Below, piece after piece: positions 11,370 to 19,574 of a stretch of 30,047 nt of DNA. Under the pieces are notes generated by a model that saw only the letters and a program-made list of their open reading frames with translations, searched no databases and was not told the origin of the DNA. Numbering within the stretch: position 1 is the first letter of the stretch; every line of letters begins with the position of its first letter. The stretch is from a virus: positions 1-30,047 of the IMG/VR virus record IMGVR_UViG_3300032093_000596. One strand, given 5' to 3'. The translations under genes and the position numbers were made by a program.

Positions 11370-12736
11370 ATAAACTTGTAATTTTTGATCTTGATGGTGT
11401 ATTGATTGATAGTAGAGATATGCATTACGAAGCACTTAATTGTGCTCTCGAAAAAGTAGATCCAAAATATAAAATAAGTAAAGATGAGCATCTAAGTTCC
11501 TATGATGGACTTCCAACTTCTAGAAAGTTGGCGATGTTGACTGAAAGTAAAGATCTTCCTGTAGAAAAGCATCAGCAGGTTTGGGAAGATAAGCAAAAAG
11601 CAACTCTTGAAATCTTCTCACATCTTGAGCATGATTATGAGTTGATGCACTACTTCCAACAACTCAAAAGTAAAGACTATCAAGTTGCTGTTGCTAGTAA
11701 TAGTATTCGCAATACTGTTAAACTAGTTCTCCTTAAACTTGGACTTCTAGAGTTCATTGATTACTATGTGAGTAATGAAGATGTAGTCAAGAACAAACCA
11801 TTTCCAGAAATGTACTGGAAGTGTATGACTGCATGTAATGCCCTTCCTAAGGATACAGTAATCTTCGAAGATAGTCATATTGGTAGACAAGGTGCTTTAG
11901 ATAGTGGTTCACACCTTGTACCTATTGAAAATAGGTATGACCTTAACCAGAGTAAAATTGATAAAGTATTTAAAATATTCTCATCTCAAAAAGTATCACA
12001 TATTCCTTGGAAGTCTGAAAAAATGAATGTTCTTATTCCCATGGCTGGTGCAGGCAATAGATTCTCTTCTGCTGGATATACATTCCCCAAACCTTTGATT
12101 GAGGTCAATGGGAAACCAATGATTCAGGTTGTTATTGAAAACTTGAATATTGATGCAAACTATACTTTCGTTGTTCGTAAAGAGCACTATGAGAAGTATA
12201 GTCTACAGTATCTACTGACGCTGATTGTACCTGGATGTAACATTGTTCAGGTAGATGGTCTTACAGAAGGTTCTGCTTGCACGACACTTTTAGCAAAAGA
12301 ATATATTGATAACGACCATCCGCTGCTACTAGCAAACTCCGACCAATTCATGGAGTGGAACAGTAATGAATGTTTGTATGCATTTAATGCAGATGGTATT
12401 GATGCTGGAATTCTAACCTTTAAGGCAACTCATCCAAAGTGGTCTTATGCAAAAGTTGGTGAAGATGGTTTCGTATCTGAAGTTGCTGAGAAGAAACCTA
12501 TCAGTAATGATGCTACTGTTGGCGTCTACTTCTGGAAGAAAGGTTCTGATTATGTTAAGTACGCAGAGCAGATGATTGAGAAAGATATTAGAACTAATAA
12601 TGAGTTTTATATCTGCCCAGCATTTAATGAGGCTATTCTTGATAATAAGAAGGTGAGAGTTAAGGAGATTGAAAGGATGTGGGGTATTGGAACTCCAGAA
12701 GACCTTAACTACTTCTTGGAGCATTACAATCCATGA
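11366..12736 (+). CDS. HAD phosphatase fused to a sugar nucleotidyltransferase
   Basis: A 456-residue two-domain enzyme. The N-terminal part is a HAD-superfamily phosphatase: FDLDGVLID (residues 7-15, nucleophile Asp8), an ASNS motif II, a KNKPFPEMY lysine motif and VIFEDSHIGRQGA. From the Met at residue 220 begins a nucleotidyltransferase domain: IPMAGAGNRFSSAG, FPKPLIEVNGKPMI, LLANSDQFMEW and a C-terminal EIERMWGIGTPEDLN. One polypeptide could dephosphorylate a sugar or polyol phosphate and activate a sugar phosphate to an NDP-sugar. The internal Met may also serve as a start. ATGA overlaps link it to both neighbours. The sugar is not predictable. Confidence 0.85.
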   Translation: MNKLVIFDLDGVLIDSRDMHYEALNCALEKVDPKYKISKDEHLSSYDGLPTSRKLAMLTESKDLPVEKHQQVWEDKQKATLEIFSHLEHDYELMHYFQQLKSKDYQVAVASNSIRNTVKLVLLKLGLLEFIDYYVSNEDVVKNKPFPEMYWKCMTACNALPKDTVIFEDSHIGRQGALDSGSHLVPIENRYDLNQSKIDKVFKIFSSQKVSHIPWKSEKMNVLIPMAGAGNRFSSAGYTFPKPLIEVNGKPMIQVVIENLNIDANYTFVVRKEHYEKYSLQYLLTLIVPGCNIVQVDGLTEGSACTTLLAKEYIDNDHPLLLANSDQFMEWNSNECLYAFNADGIDAGILTFKATHPKWSYAKVGEDGFVSEVAEKKPISNDATVGVYFWKKGSDYVKYAEQMIEKDIRTNNEFYICPAFNEAILDNKKVRVKEIERMWGIGTPEDLNYFLEHYNP

Positions 12737-13185
12737 GACTGATAGCACATAGAGGAAATGTGAATGGACCAGATCCTTCAGTAGAAAATAGTCTAGATTA
12801 TATTGATACTGCTATAAATCTTGGTTACGATGTTGAGATTGATCTTAGATGTGAATCTAATGATTTTTATCTTGGACATGACGAATCTCAGTACCATGTC
12901 TTCATGGAATGGTTGGTAGAAAGAAAAAATAATCTTTGGATACATTGCAAAGACTTTGCTTCTCTTGAATTTCTTTCAAAGTGTGATACTGATTTCAACT
13001 ATTTCTGGCATGATACAGATGATCATACTCTTACCAGTAAGGGGTATATCTGGAGTTATCCTGGACAACCACACAGTTCTAACTCTATTGTAGTTTTACC
13101 AGAAAATACAGAAACGTTCAAATTTTCTGCTAGTGAGTATGACTGTTATGGAATATGCAGTGACTATGTTGGGAGAATGGGGTAA
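12733..13185 (+). CDS. Glycerophosphodiester phosphodiesterase-like protein, short
   Basis: A 150-residue protein that begins IAHRGN (residues 4-9), followed by ENSLDYIDTAINLGYDVEIDLR (18-39) and YLGHD (46-50). These are the HRG, E-N, E-x-D and GHD motifs of the GDPD fold, which cleaves glycerophosphodiesters with two acid/base histidines. The protein is only about 60% of usual GDPD length, so the barrel is shortened. In glycan loci such small GDPD-like proteins may cleave glycerophosphate modifications. The substrate is unknown. Coupled to the HAD fusion gene by overlap. Confidence 0.75.
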   Translation: MRLIAHRGNVNGPDPSVENSLDYIDTAINLGYDVEIDLRCESNDFYLGHDESQYHVFMEWLVERKNNLWIHCKDFASLEFLSKCDTDFNYFWHDTDDHTLTSKGYIWSYPGQPHSSNSIVVLPENTETFKFSASEYDCYGICSDYVGRMG

Positions 13186-13992
13186 ATGAGAGTAGCAGTT
13201 TGTTATAGTGGGTTTCTGAGGAATATACAAAAAACATTCCCAAACATATCACAGCAAATGCTAAAGGGTCATGACGTTGACTTTTTCATTCATACATGGA
13301 ACGTTCCAGAATATTCTGAAGAAATCTTTTATTCAAAAAGCACAATATGTCCCAAGTTAATCTTGGTTGAAGAGCAGAAAGCATTTGAAAAAAATCCTTA
13401 TGGATTTATAAACTGCAACACAACTCCAGAGCAGTATCTAAATGATCTTAAGTCTTCTGGAGAAGATAAAAAATTTTTTGAGAAACCATCTAAGGAAAAT
13501 AATTTTGACTTTAACAAAGATCTTGAAGTTGTAAAGTTTGGATATTATAGTAGTTTTCCTTATAACTTTTTATCTCAGTTCTACTCCTTTTATAAAGCGA
13601 TTGACCTGAAGAAGATATATGAACAGAACAACGGATTTGAATATGACTGTGTTATTCGAATACGACCTGATGTTTATCTGAACGAACAAATAGATTTGAA
13701 CTCATTGAATATGTCCTATATGAATATATTCGATGCACCATATCATAAAGGAACTAATTTAACTGTTAATGATCACTTTGCTTGTTCATCATCAAAACTC
13801 CTTGATTTGTATGGAGAATGCTTCTTATTCTTATCCACCTATTACTTTATCTATGGAGTTGACTTCATTCAAGAGATAGTATTGGGTAAGCACTTTGAAG
13901 TCAATAATTTTTATATCAATAAATTATCAACCAGTTATCTCATTACGAGAGATAGTATAGATAGAGAAACTTATCCAAAGTTTATACGATGA
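13186..13992 (+). CDS. Putative glycosyltransferase, paralogue of the next gene
   Basis: A 268-residue protein that starts MRVAVCYSGFLRNIQKTFP and contains DVDFFIHTWN (about residues 30-39), YDCVIRIRPDVYL and NDHFACSSSKL. The 'CxSGxxR...D.F.HxW...IRxRxDV' pattern occurs in proteins of polysaccharide loci that are probably GT-A-like glycosyltransferases; I do not know a characterised member. It shares the pattern with the next gene (VCFSGQPRF, FGHLWF, FKIRTDVNV), indicating an old duplication. The ATG directly follows the upstream stop, and the next ATG overlaps its stop. Confidence 0.7.
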   Translation: MRVAVCYSGFLRNIQKTFPNISQQMLKGHDVDFFIHTWNVPEYSEEIFYSKSTICPKLILVEEQKAFEKNPYGFINCNTTPEQYLNDLKSSGEDKKFFEKPSKENNFDFNKDLEVVKFGYYSSFPYNFLSQFYSFYKAIDLKKIYEQNNGFEYDCVIRIRPDVYLNEQIDLNSLNMSYMNIFDAPYHKGTNLTVNDHFACSSSKLLDLYGECFLFLSTYYFIYGVDFIQEIVLGKHFEVNNFYINKLSTSYLITRDSIDRETYPKFIR

Positions 13993-14738
13993 AAGTTGCG
14001 GTTTGCTTTTCTGGGCAACCTCGTTTTGTAAATGAGTGTTCTCCTAGTATCCTGGAAAATGTATTTGGGAATTATTCTGTTGATGTTTTTGGGCATCTGT
14101 GGTTTGATGAAAATCTTTTAACAAAACCATATAAGTATGGTGGATCTGGTGGATGGAAAGACCAGAGAATTTCTGAAACCGCGATTGATGATTTTAAAAG
14201 AATATACAACCCTGTTAAAATGATAGTTGAAGAGAGTTGTGATTTTTATGATCCATATATGGAAGAAGACTTTGAAATATCTCAAAACAGATATTGGAAA
14301 GGATCATTAAATGAACCAAACTATAAGGAAAGGCAAATTAAAAATACTTTGTCTAACTTTTATAGTATGAGTGAAGTTAATAGACTCAAACTAAAGCATG
14401 AATATAAAAATAGATTTAAGTATGATTGGGTATTTAAAATAAGAACAGATGTAAATGTCCATACAAAAATAAATTTGTCTACCTATAACCAAAGTTCTCT
14501 CAACTGCACATCCTTAATGCAGCAACCACCACATATTAATGACTGGATTTGTTTCGGTGGATCTGATATAATGGATGTGTGTATGGGAGTTTTTCCCGTC
14601 TTCCAAAGAGTTTTTGATTTGACTAAGCATCATCGTGATGGCGCATGGGATAATGAAACACTTCATGTTCAACTCTTAGATCAAATGATGGTGAATATTG
14701 AGAGACACCCTATTGCTTTATCAGTACCTAGATTTTAA
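13989..14738 (+). CDS. Putative glycosyltransferase, paralogue of the previous gene
   Basis: A 249-residue protein with MKVAVCFSGQPRF at the start, VDVFGHLWF, YDWVFKIRTDVNVHTKI around the middle and INDWICFGGSDIMDV. This is the same pattern as the 13186 product, with the RTDV in place of RPDV. A donor-binding role for that Asp motif is inference from its position in the family. Overlaps the upstream gene by four bases (ATGA). Confidence 0.7.
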   Translation: MKVAVCFSGQPRFVNECSPSILENVFGNYSVDVFGHLWFDENLLTKPYKYGGSGGWKDQRISETAIDDFKRIYNPVKMIVEESCDFYDPYMEEDFEISQNRYWKGSLNEPNYKERQIKNTLSNFYSMSEVNRLKLKHEYKNRFKYDWVFKIRTDVNVHTKINLSTYNQSSLNCTSLMQQPPHINDWICFGGSDIMDVCMGVFPVFQRVFDLTKHHRDGAWDNETLHVQLLDQMMVNIERHPIALSVPRF

Positions 14739-14750
14739 AATTAAACAAGA

Positions 14751-15713
14751 ATGAAAATTATTATTTGGGGATATCCGCTCCATTCTCATACACATTCATA
14801 TATCCATGCTGCTTTTTATAAAGCATTTACTTATATGGGATATGAAACATATTGGTTCCATGATGGTGAATATCCCGATAACTTTAATTGGGATGACTGT
14901 GTATTTTGGACGGAAGGATTTGCTGATAAAAATATTCCGCTAAACAAAACCAGTACCTACTTTGTTCATGTCTGTCCAGATCCATCAAAGTATATCAATG
15001 CTGGAGTGAAGAAGTTTATTGACGTTCGCTATAATCATTTGTGGCACAAAGATCACAACTATGATTATACTTTAGATAAAACTAAAGTTGAAAAAGTTGG
15101 ACCTTGTTGCTATCTTCAACCAAAGAAAAATCATCGAGTTCAAGTTTTAAACAACTATCATCAGTACTGGATTGAAGACTATGATAAGTTTTATGTGACT
15201 TGGGCAACTAATATTCTTCCACACGAATTTAACTTTGAGGATATTATCCACCCTAGAGAAAATAAAATCTATTTCAGTGGAAATATTTCTGCTCATGGTA
15301 GATGTGAAAACTTCAGTACATTCAAACCTTTTATCTTGGAATGTGAGAAGAATGGAATAGATTTTATTCATAACGACCCATTTTCAAATCCTCTAAGTGA
15401 GGATGAGGTTATATCGAGAACCAAGAAGTCAATTATCGGTGTTGATATTCGTGGACCAGAACATCTTCGTAATGGATATGTTCCTTGTAGGGTATTCAAG
15501 TCTATTAGTTGGGGTCATCTTGGGACTACAAATTCTCCAGAAGTTTATGCAGAACTTGATGGTAATTGTATTCTTCAAGAAGATACTGCACAACTGTTCT
15601 ATGATTCTATGGAAAAAAGAACGGATTATGAGTACATTAAAAATGCTATGATGTATGTTCAAGAAAACCATACATACGTTAACAGAATTAAATCTATTAT
15701 GAGTTTGCTATGA
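14751..15713 (+). CDS. Putative GT-B glycosyltransferase
   Basis: A 320-residue protein (MKIIIWGYPLHSHTHSYIH...). The N-terminal half resembles a Rossmann-like sugar acceptor domain. The C-terminal half has IYFSGNISAHGR, KSIIGVDIRGPEHLRNGYVPCR and VFKSISWGHLGTTNSPEVYAEL, which resemble the donor-binding part of GT-B enzymes, where a Gly-rich stretch and a Glu contact the nucleotide sugar. The exact family cannot be named. It sits 12 bases after the upstream stop and overlaps the next gene by four bases. Confidence 0.6.
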   Translation: MKIIIWGYPLHSHTHSYIHAAFYKAFTYMGYETYWFHDGEYPDNFNWDDCVFWTEGFADKNIPLNKTSTYFVHVCPDPSKYINAGVKKFIDVRYNHLWHKDHNYDYTLDKTKVEKVGPCCYLQPKKNHRVQVLNNYHQYWIEDYDKFYVTWATNILPHEFNFEDIIHPRENKIYFSGNISAHGRCENFSTFKPFILECEKNGIDFIHNDPFSNPLSEDEVISRTKKSIIGVDIRGPEHLRNGYVPCRVFKSISWGHLGTTNSPEVYAELDGNCILQEDTAQLFYDSMEKRTDYEYIKNAMMYVQENHTYVNRIKSIMSLL

Positions 15714-16516
15714 AAGACGTAACTATTGTATCTGCCCTTTTCAATATTGCGCGTGAGGGTATGGATGGTAGAAATTGGGAAGAGTACTTAGAGTGGTTTG
15801 ATATTATGCTCAAACTCAAGTGCCCTATGGTTCTTTTTGTGACTGAAGATGTTCGAGAGTTTATTGAAGAGCGGCGGCTTTCTGTACCAACTTCTATTAA
15901 CGTTCAAACTGTAGAAGAGATTCCTTATTATTATCTGAAAGATAAGATTGATACTATTATCGAGTCTGAGGAATATATTAATAAGATTTCTGATCCAGAT
16001 AGAATTGAATGTAAGCATTCACTTTACTCTATTGTTCAGTATTCTAAGTTCAAGTGGTTAGAGCAGGCAATTGAAGAAAACCCACATGGTAGTAAGCATT
16101 TCTTCTGGTTAGATGCTGGTGGTTCTCGCTTCTTTGATGGATATGATCTATCCAATGACTATCCAAGTGCTAGTGCTATTGAGTCTCTGAATGAGATGGG
16201 TGATAGTTTCCTTATTCAGATGAATATGGAGTATTATAAAGATCTCGCTGGTGCCGATGAACTTCCAAAAGAATATCTGTTAGATAATCGCTCTTACGTT
16301 CTGGGTTCCATGTTTGGTGGTGGTCCAGAATCTATCAAGAAAGTTTCTAAGTATATGGATGAGATCTTTGTTGATGAAATGATAGGTAATGGTTATGTAA
16401 ATAACGAACAAATTGCCTTTGGATATTTGGTTAAGAAATATCCTGATGACTTTTCTGTGTTTGAGAGGTATAATGGTAAGCATATGGAACTGTTCACTGA
16501 ACTTGGTAAGCAATGA
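15710..16516 (+). CDS. HtrL/YibB (WlaTC)-like glycosyltransferase
   Basis: A 268-residue protein resembling the HtrL/YibB family: TIVSALFNIAREG at the N-terminus, YLEWFDIMLKLKCPMVLFVTEDV (about residues 25-47), EEIPYYYLKDKI, and KHFFWLDAGGSRFF, where the WLDAG motif takes the place of a DxD-like metal site. SYVLGSMFGGGPESI and NNEQIAFGYLVKKYPD follow. Members occur in LPS and capsule loci and are thought to transfer sugars. Coupled by ATGA overlaps on both sides. Confidence 0.78.
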   Translation: MKDVTIVSALFNIAREGMDGRNWEEYLEWFDIMLKLKCPMVLFVTEDVREFIEERRLSVPTSINVQTVEEIPYYYLKDKIDTIIESEEYINKISDPDRIECKHSLYSIVQYSKFKWLEQAIEENPHGSKHFFWLDAGGSRFFDGYDLSNDYPSASAIESLNEMGDSFLIQMNMEYYKDLAGADELPKEYLLDNRSYVLGSMFGGGPESIKKVSKYMDEIFVDEMIGNGYVNNEQIAFGYLVKKYPDDFSVFERYNGKHMELFTELGKQ

Positions 16517-17457
16517 GAATTGTATTAATAGGACCTGGTATTATGCCTATCCCACCAACAGGGTGGGGTGCTGTTGAGATCCTGATATGGGATACTAAGA
16601 ACGCATTAGAGCAACTTGGACATGAAGTTCATATTGTGAATACCAAAGACGGTAGGCAGATCATTGATGAGATAAACACCTTTAGACCTGATTTTGTTCA
16701 TGTTCATTACGATGAGTTCATTCCCATCGTTCCTTATATTCAATATCCAAATGCTATTACTAGTCATTTTGGATATCTTGAACGCCCAGAGATGTTCAAT
16801 GGATACATCAATATCCTGAATGCCTTTACTCAGATTAAACCAAACGTTTTCTGCCTCTCTGAGGGCATTAAGAACGTTTATAAGGTTATGTCTGGTATTC
16901 CTAGTGAAAGGTTGTTTGTGACCCCTAACGGTGTCGATACCTCTAAGTTTAGAGTAGTGCAAGAACCAAAGTATCCTGACCGTAGCATCTACCTAGCAAA
17001 GATTGATTATCGTAAGAGGCAGCATTTGTTTCAGTCTATCAGCAGTTTGTGGTTTGCTGGTAACAATGCAGATCCACGATTTGATACAGGTAAAAATTAC
17101 TTAGGTGAGTGGACAAAGAGTAAATTATTTAATGAACTAACTGAGTATGGAAACCTGGTTCTTCTGTCTGATGGTGAGGCACATCCTCTAGTTTGTATGG
17201 AAGCACTTGCTGCTGGACTTGGTGTGGTTGTCTGTGAGTGGGGTAAAGCAAACCTTGATATCAACAAGGAGTTCATTACAGTTATTCCTGAGTCAAAGAT
17301 AAACGACATTCAATATGTTGAAGATGCTATAATAAAGAATAGAGAATACTCTATTTCTCATAGAAATGATATTATAGAATATTCCAAAGAATTTGACTGG
17401 ACTTCAGTTATTGGGAAATACTATATTCCTGCTGTAAGAGAAATTATTGGACGATAG
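16513..17457 (+). CDS. GT4-type glycosyltransferase
   Basis: A 314-residue GT-B enzyme: IGPGIMPIPPTGWGAVEILIWD at residues 6-27 (the 'PP..WGG.E' acceptor-domain start of GT4 enzymes), PDFVHVHYDEF, a FVTPNGVDTSKF hinge (about 136-147) and a C-terminal LLSDGEAHPLVCMEALAAGLGVV with the E-x7-E signature region. The family uses NDP-sugars with retention of configuration. The donor-domain half is slightly short. Overlaps the upstream gene by four bases. Confidence 0.88.
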   Translation: MRIVLIGPGIMPIPPTGWGAVEILIWDTKNALEQLGHEVHIVNTKDGRQIIDEINTFRPDFVHVHYDEFIPIVPYIQYPNAITSHFGYLERPEMFNGYINILNAFTQIKPNVFCLSEGIKNVYKVMSGIPSERLFVTPNGVDTSKFRVVQEPKYPDRSIYLAKIDYRKRQHLFQSISSLWFAGNNADPRFDTGKNYLGEWTKSKLFNELTEYGNLVLLSDGEAHPLVCMEALAAGLGVVVCEWGKANLDINKEFITVIPESKINDIQYVEDAIIKNREYSISHRNDIIEYSKEFDWTSVIGKYYIPAVREIIGR

Positions 17458-17462
17458 TGTTG

Positions 17463-18254
17463 ATGGACAAGAATAAGGCAGCATTCAAACTTAAAGGACT
17501 TCCTCCCATTTATTGTATCAACCTTGATGGAAAACCTGATAGGTGGAAGTATATGGAAGACCAGTTCAAATACTGGGAGATAGAAGACTACACTCGTATC
17601 TCAGCATATGATGGTAGAGAAGATGACCTGAGTGATATTATCAAGGGTAGGTATCCTGATAACATGACTTCTGGTGAGGTTGGATGTGTAACATCTCATC
17701 TTAAGGCAATGAAGCATTTTCTAGAAACATCAGATGCACCATGTGCTTTGGTGATGGAAGATGACTGTGATATTTCTACAGCATCGCATTGGCCATTTAA
17801 ATGGAGGGACTTTTACTCTAAGGTTCCTTATGACTATGATGTTATTCAACTCGCTATTATCAACCCAGCACAAGTTCATATGAAACTCCATCGGAGGTTC
17901 GTAAATGACTTTTCTACTGCCTGCTATATGATTACAAGACATCATGCCCAGAAACTTATCGATTTGCATTGTCGTGAAGACAAGTATAAGTTAGATCAAG
18001 GTGTTAAACCCAGAGCAGTAGCTGATGACTTAATCTATAATTCTGGAAATACTTTTGCTATTCCCCTGTTCCTTTACAAGGTAGAACTTGGTTCTGATAT
18101 TCATGACATTCATGTAGATATTTTTCATAGAAGTAGTCATGATGGTCTTTGGAACTTCTGGAAAACTCAAGCTATTGATATTCCAGATTGGAATGTTATA
18201 TTTGACTATGATCCTTATTTTGGAACATTACCTCCAGGATTTGAAGGAAAGTAA
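17463..18254 (+). CDS. GT25-type glycosyltransferase (LPS-type)
   Basis: A 263-residue protein of family GT25. Visible are IYCINLDGKPDRWKYME (residues 17-33), YTRISAYDGRE, SGEVGCVTSHLKAMKHFLE (about 69-87), ALVMEDDCDIS (EDD metal motif) and a long C-terminal acceptor part. Family members transfer galactose or glucose in lipo-oligosaccharide cores. The gene overlaps the previous stop if a GTG at 17457 is used; ATG at 17463 is taken here. It is the last gene of the island and is followed by a terminator. Confidence 0.88.
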   Translation: MDKNKAAFKLKGLPPIYCINLDGKPDRWKYMEDQFKYWEIEDYTRISAYDGREDDLSDIIKGRYPDNMTSGEVGCVTSHLKAMKHFLETSDAPCALVMEDDCDISTASHWPFKWRDFYSKVPYDYDVIQLAIINPAQVHMKLHRRFVNDFSTACYMITRHHAQKLIDLHCREDKYKLDQGVKPRAVADDLIYNSGNTFAIPLFLYKVELGSDIHDIHVDIFHRSSHDGLWNFWKTQAIDIPDWNVIFDYDPYFGTLPPGFEGK

Positions 18255-18289
18255 GCATTTATACTCAATATATCGGGAAACCGTAACAC

Positions 18290-18315
18290 AGGGGGATTGC
18301 GTCCCCTTTATTTTT
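18290..18315 (+). terminator. Terminator ending the glycan island
   Basis: GGGGA (18292-18296) and TCCCC (18302-18306) form a stem around TTGCG, extendable by G-T and A-T, followed by TTT-A-TTTTT. Confidence 0.75.
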
Positions 18316-18325
18316 GCTATATAAT
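18297..18325 (+). promoter_or_regulatory. Promoter for the photosynthesis block
   Basis: TATAAT (18320-18325) with TTGCGT (18297-18302) 17 bases upstream; the -35 box is the terminator loop. It lies 28 bases before the hli ATG. The -35 match is partial. Confidence 0.5.
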
Positions 18326-18352
18326 GTTGTAACAGTTCTTCACAAAACTACA

Positions 18353-18547
18353 ATGACTGTAACAACTAATGAGTATGGGCAGCAGAACATGTTTGCCAAA
18401 GAACCTGTAATGTATTATGAAAACTACGGGCAGATTACCCCTAACATGGTCAAGGAGCGCACCAATGGTCGCTGGGCAATGATGGGTATCGTAGCAGGCT
18501 TGATTTCTTACGCAACTACTGGTAAACTGTTCTTTGGTATTTTCTAA
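18353..18547 (+). CDS. hli: High-light-inducible protein
   Basis: A 64-residue Hli protein. The chlorophyll-binding motif ERTNGRWAMMG (residues 35-45) leads into a single membrane helix (IVAGLISYATTGKLFFGIF). Hli proteins bind chlorophyll and carotenoids in the thylakoid and dissipate excess light energy, protecting PSII. The N-terminal 30 residues are polar. Cyanophages often carry hli next to psbA; here it opens a block with ferredoxin, a second hli and a peroxiredoxin. The frame extends upstream, but the ATG at 18353 gives the usual phage length. Confidence 0.93.
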   Translation: MTVTTNEYGQQNMFAKEPVMYYENYGQITPNMVKERTNGRWAMMGIVAGLISYATTGKLFFGIF

Positions 18548-18559
18548 GTATTTCTACCT

Positions 18560-18850
18560 ATGACTTACAATGTTACTCTCCGCTCTCCCGACGGCTCCGA
18601 AACCACCATTCAGTGTGCGAGCGATCAGTATATTCTTGAAGCGGCAGAAGAGGCAGGTATTGACCTTCCTGCATCGTGCCGTGCTGGCGCTTGTTCCGCC
18701 TGTGCTGGTAAACTCGTAGAAGGAACCGTAGATAATGAAGAGCAGTCATTCCTGGATGACGATCAAGTAGCAGACGGTTGGATTCTCACCTGTACCGCTT
18801 ATCCTACTAGCGACTGTGTGATTCTTACCGAGCAAGAAGAAAACCTTTAA
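18560..18850 (+). CDS. petF: Plant-type [2Fe-2S] ferredoxin
   Basis: A 96-residue ferredoxin. Cys40, Cys45, Cys48 and Cys78 ([11 protein letters not shown], then LTCTAYP) are the four ligands of a [2Fe-2S] cluster, and the acidic surface fits interaction with photosystem I and ferredoxin-dependent enzymes. It carries electrons from PSI to NADP reductase, nitrate/nitrite reduction, or phage-used reductases such as bilin reductases (known in other cyanophages, not in this window). It starts 12 bases after the hli stop. Confidence 0.95.
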   Translation: MTYNVTLRSPDGSETTIQCASDQYILEAAEEAGIDLPASCRAGACSACAGKLVEGTVDNEEQSFLDDDQVADGWILTCTAYPTSDCVILTEQEENL

Positions 18851-18867
18851 TTTTTAGGAGTAAAACA

Positions 18868-18975
18868 ATGAACGAAAGAGCAGAACGCATTAACGGTTGG
18901 TTCGCAATGATCGGAATCGTTGCCGCAATGGGGTCCTATGCCCTGACTGGTCAAGTGATTCCGGGTGTGTGGTGA
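18868..18975 (+). CDS. hli: Minimal high-light-inducible protein
   Basis: A 35-residue protein with the Hli core and little else: ERINGWFAMIG (residues 6-16), then a helix IVAAMGSYALTG and VIPGVW. The Arg of the NGR motif is replaced by Trp (NGW). A strong TAGGAG ribosome site lies upstream. It is shorter than most Hli proteins and nearly all membrane helix. The peroxiredoxin gene starts 13 bases after its stop. Confidence 0.9.
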   Translation: MNERAERINGWFAMIGIVAAMGSYALTGQVIPGVW

Positions 18976-18988
18976 GATGGAGGTAAAG

Positions 18989-19516
18989 ATGCGTAAAGAA
19001 GATTTTCAAGTCCCACAAGTCCAATTTGTTTTCCGTGAGAACGGTGAGTTTGTAACCCGCACTACTTCAGAACTGTTTGATAACAAGCGAGTCGTTATTT
19101 TCAGTCTGCCTGGTGCATTCACTCCTACTTGTAGTGCTTATCAACTCCCAGGATTCGAGGAAAACTACGATGAATTTGCTGCTCTTGGCATCGACGCTAT
19201 TTACTGCTTGGCTGTTAATGACGGCTTTGTTATGAATGCCTGGGCACAAGATCAAAATATTGAAAAAGTAAAACTTATCCCCGATGGAAATGCCTATTTC
19301 ACCAGAAGCATGGGTTATCTGGTCAACAAGTCTAACCTTGGTTTCGGTCAGCGTTCTTGGCGTTATGCTGCGGTTGTGGATAACGGAATCATCGAAAAAC
19401 TATTCCTTGAAGACGGTTTCCGTGACAACGCAGACACCGATCCATACGAAGTATCGACACCAGAAAACGTTCTTGAGTATGTAAAGACAACTGTGAGGGA
19501 AACCGCACCAGTTTGA
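18989..19516 (+). CDS. Peroxiredoxin (Prx5-like)
   Basis: A 175-residue thiol peroxidase. FSLPGAFTPTCSAYQLPGF (about residues 38-56) contains the peroxidatic Cys48 in the PxxxTxxC context of the Prx5 group. AIYCLAVNDGFVMNAW and the late SWRYAAVVDNGII strand complete the thioredoxin fold. It reduces peroxides using glutathione, glutaredoxin or thioredoxin; a glutaredoxin is encoded at 24755. The start at 18989 is chosen because GGAGGT lies seven bases upstream. An ATG 12 bases earlier is possible. Context suggests defence against photo-oxidative stress during infection. Confidence 0.92.
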   Translation: MRKEDFQVPQVQFVFRENGEFVTRTTSELFDNKRVVIFSLPGAFTPTCSAYQLPGFEENYDEFAALGIDAIYCLAVNDGFVMNAWAQDQNIEKVKLIPDGNAYFTRSMGYLVNKSNLGFGQRSWRYAAVVDNGIIEKLFLEDGFRDNADTDPYEVSTPENVLEYVKTTVRETAPV

Positions 19517-19536
19517 TAGAATAAGTAATAATACTT

Positions 19537-19570
19537 AACTCTGTTGCTAAATAAGCAGCAGAGTTTTTTT
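19537..19570 (+). terminator. Terminator whose loop contains a late-promoter-like motif
   Basis: AACTCTGTTGC (19537-19547) and GCAGCAGAGTT (19555-19565) form an 11-bp stem with one G-T pair, followed by a T-run to 19570. The 7-base loop TAAATAA with the preceding C reads CTAAATA, a late-promoter variant. Confidence 0.9.
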
Positions 19571-19574
19571 GTAT

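Noticed and set aside
18965-18988. Earlier starts for the peroxiredoxin
   Set aside because: GGAGGT sits at the right distance only for the ATG at 18989; the added residues would overlap the mini-hli gene.
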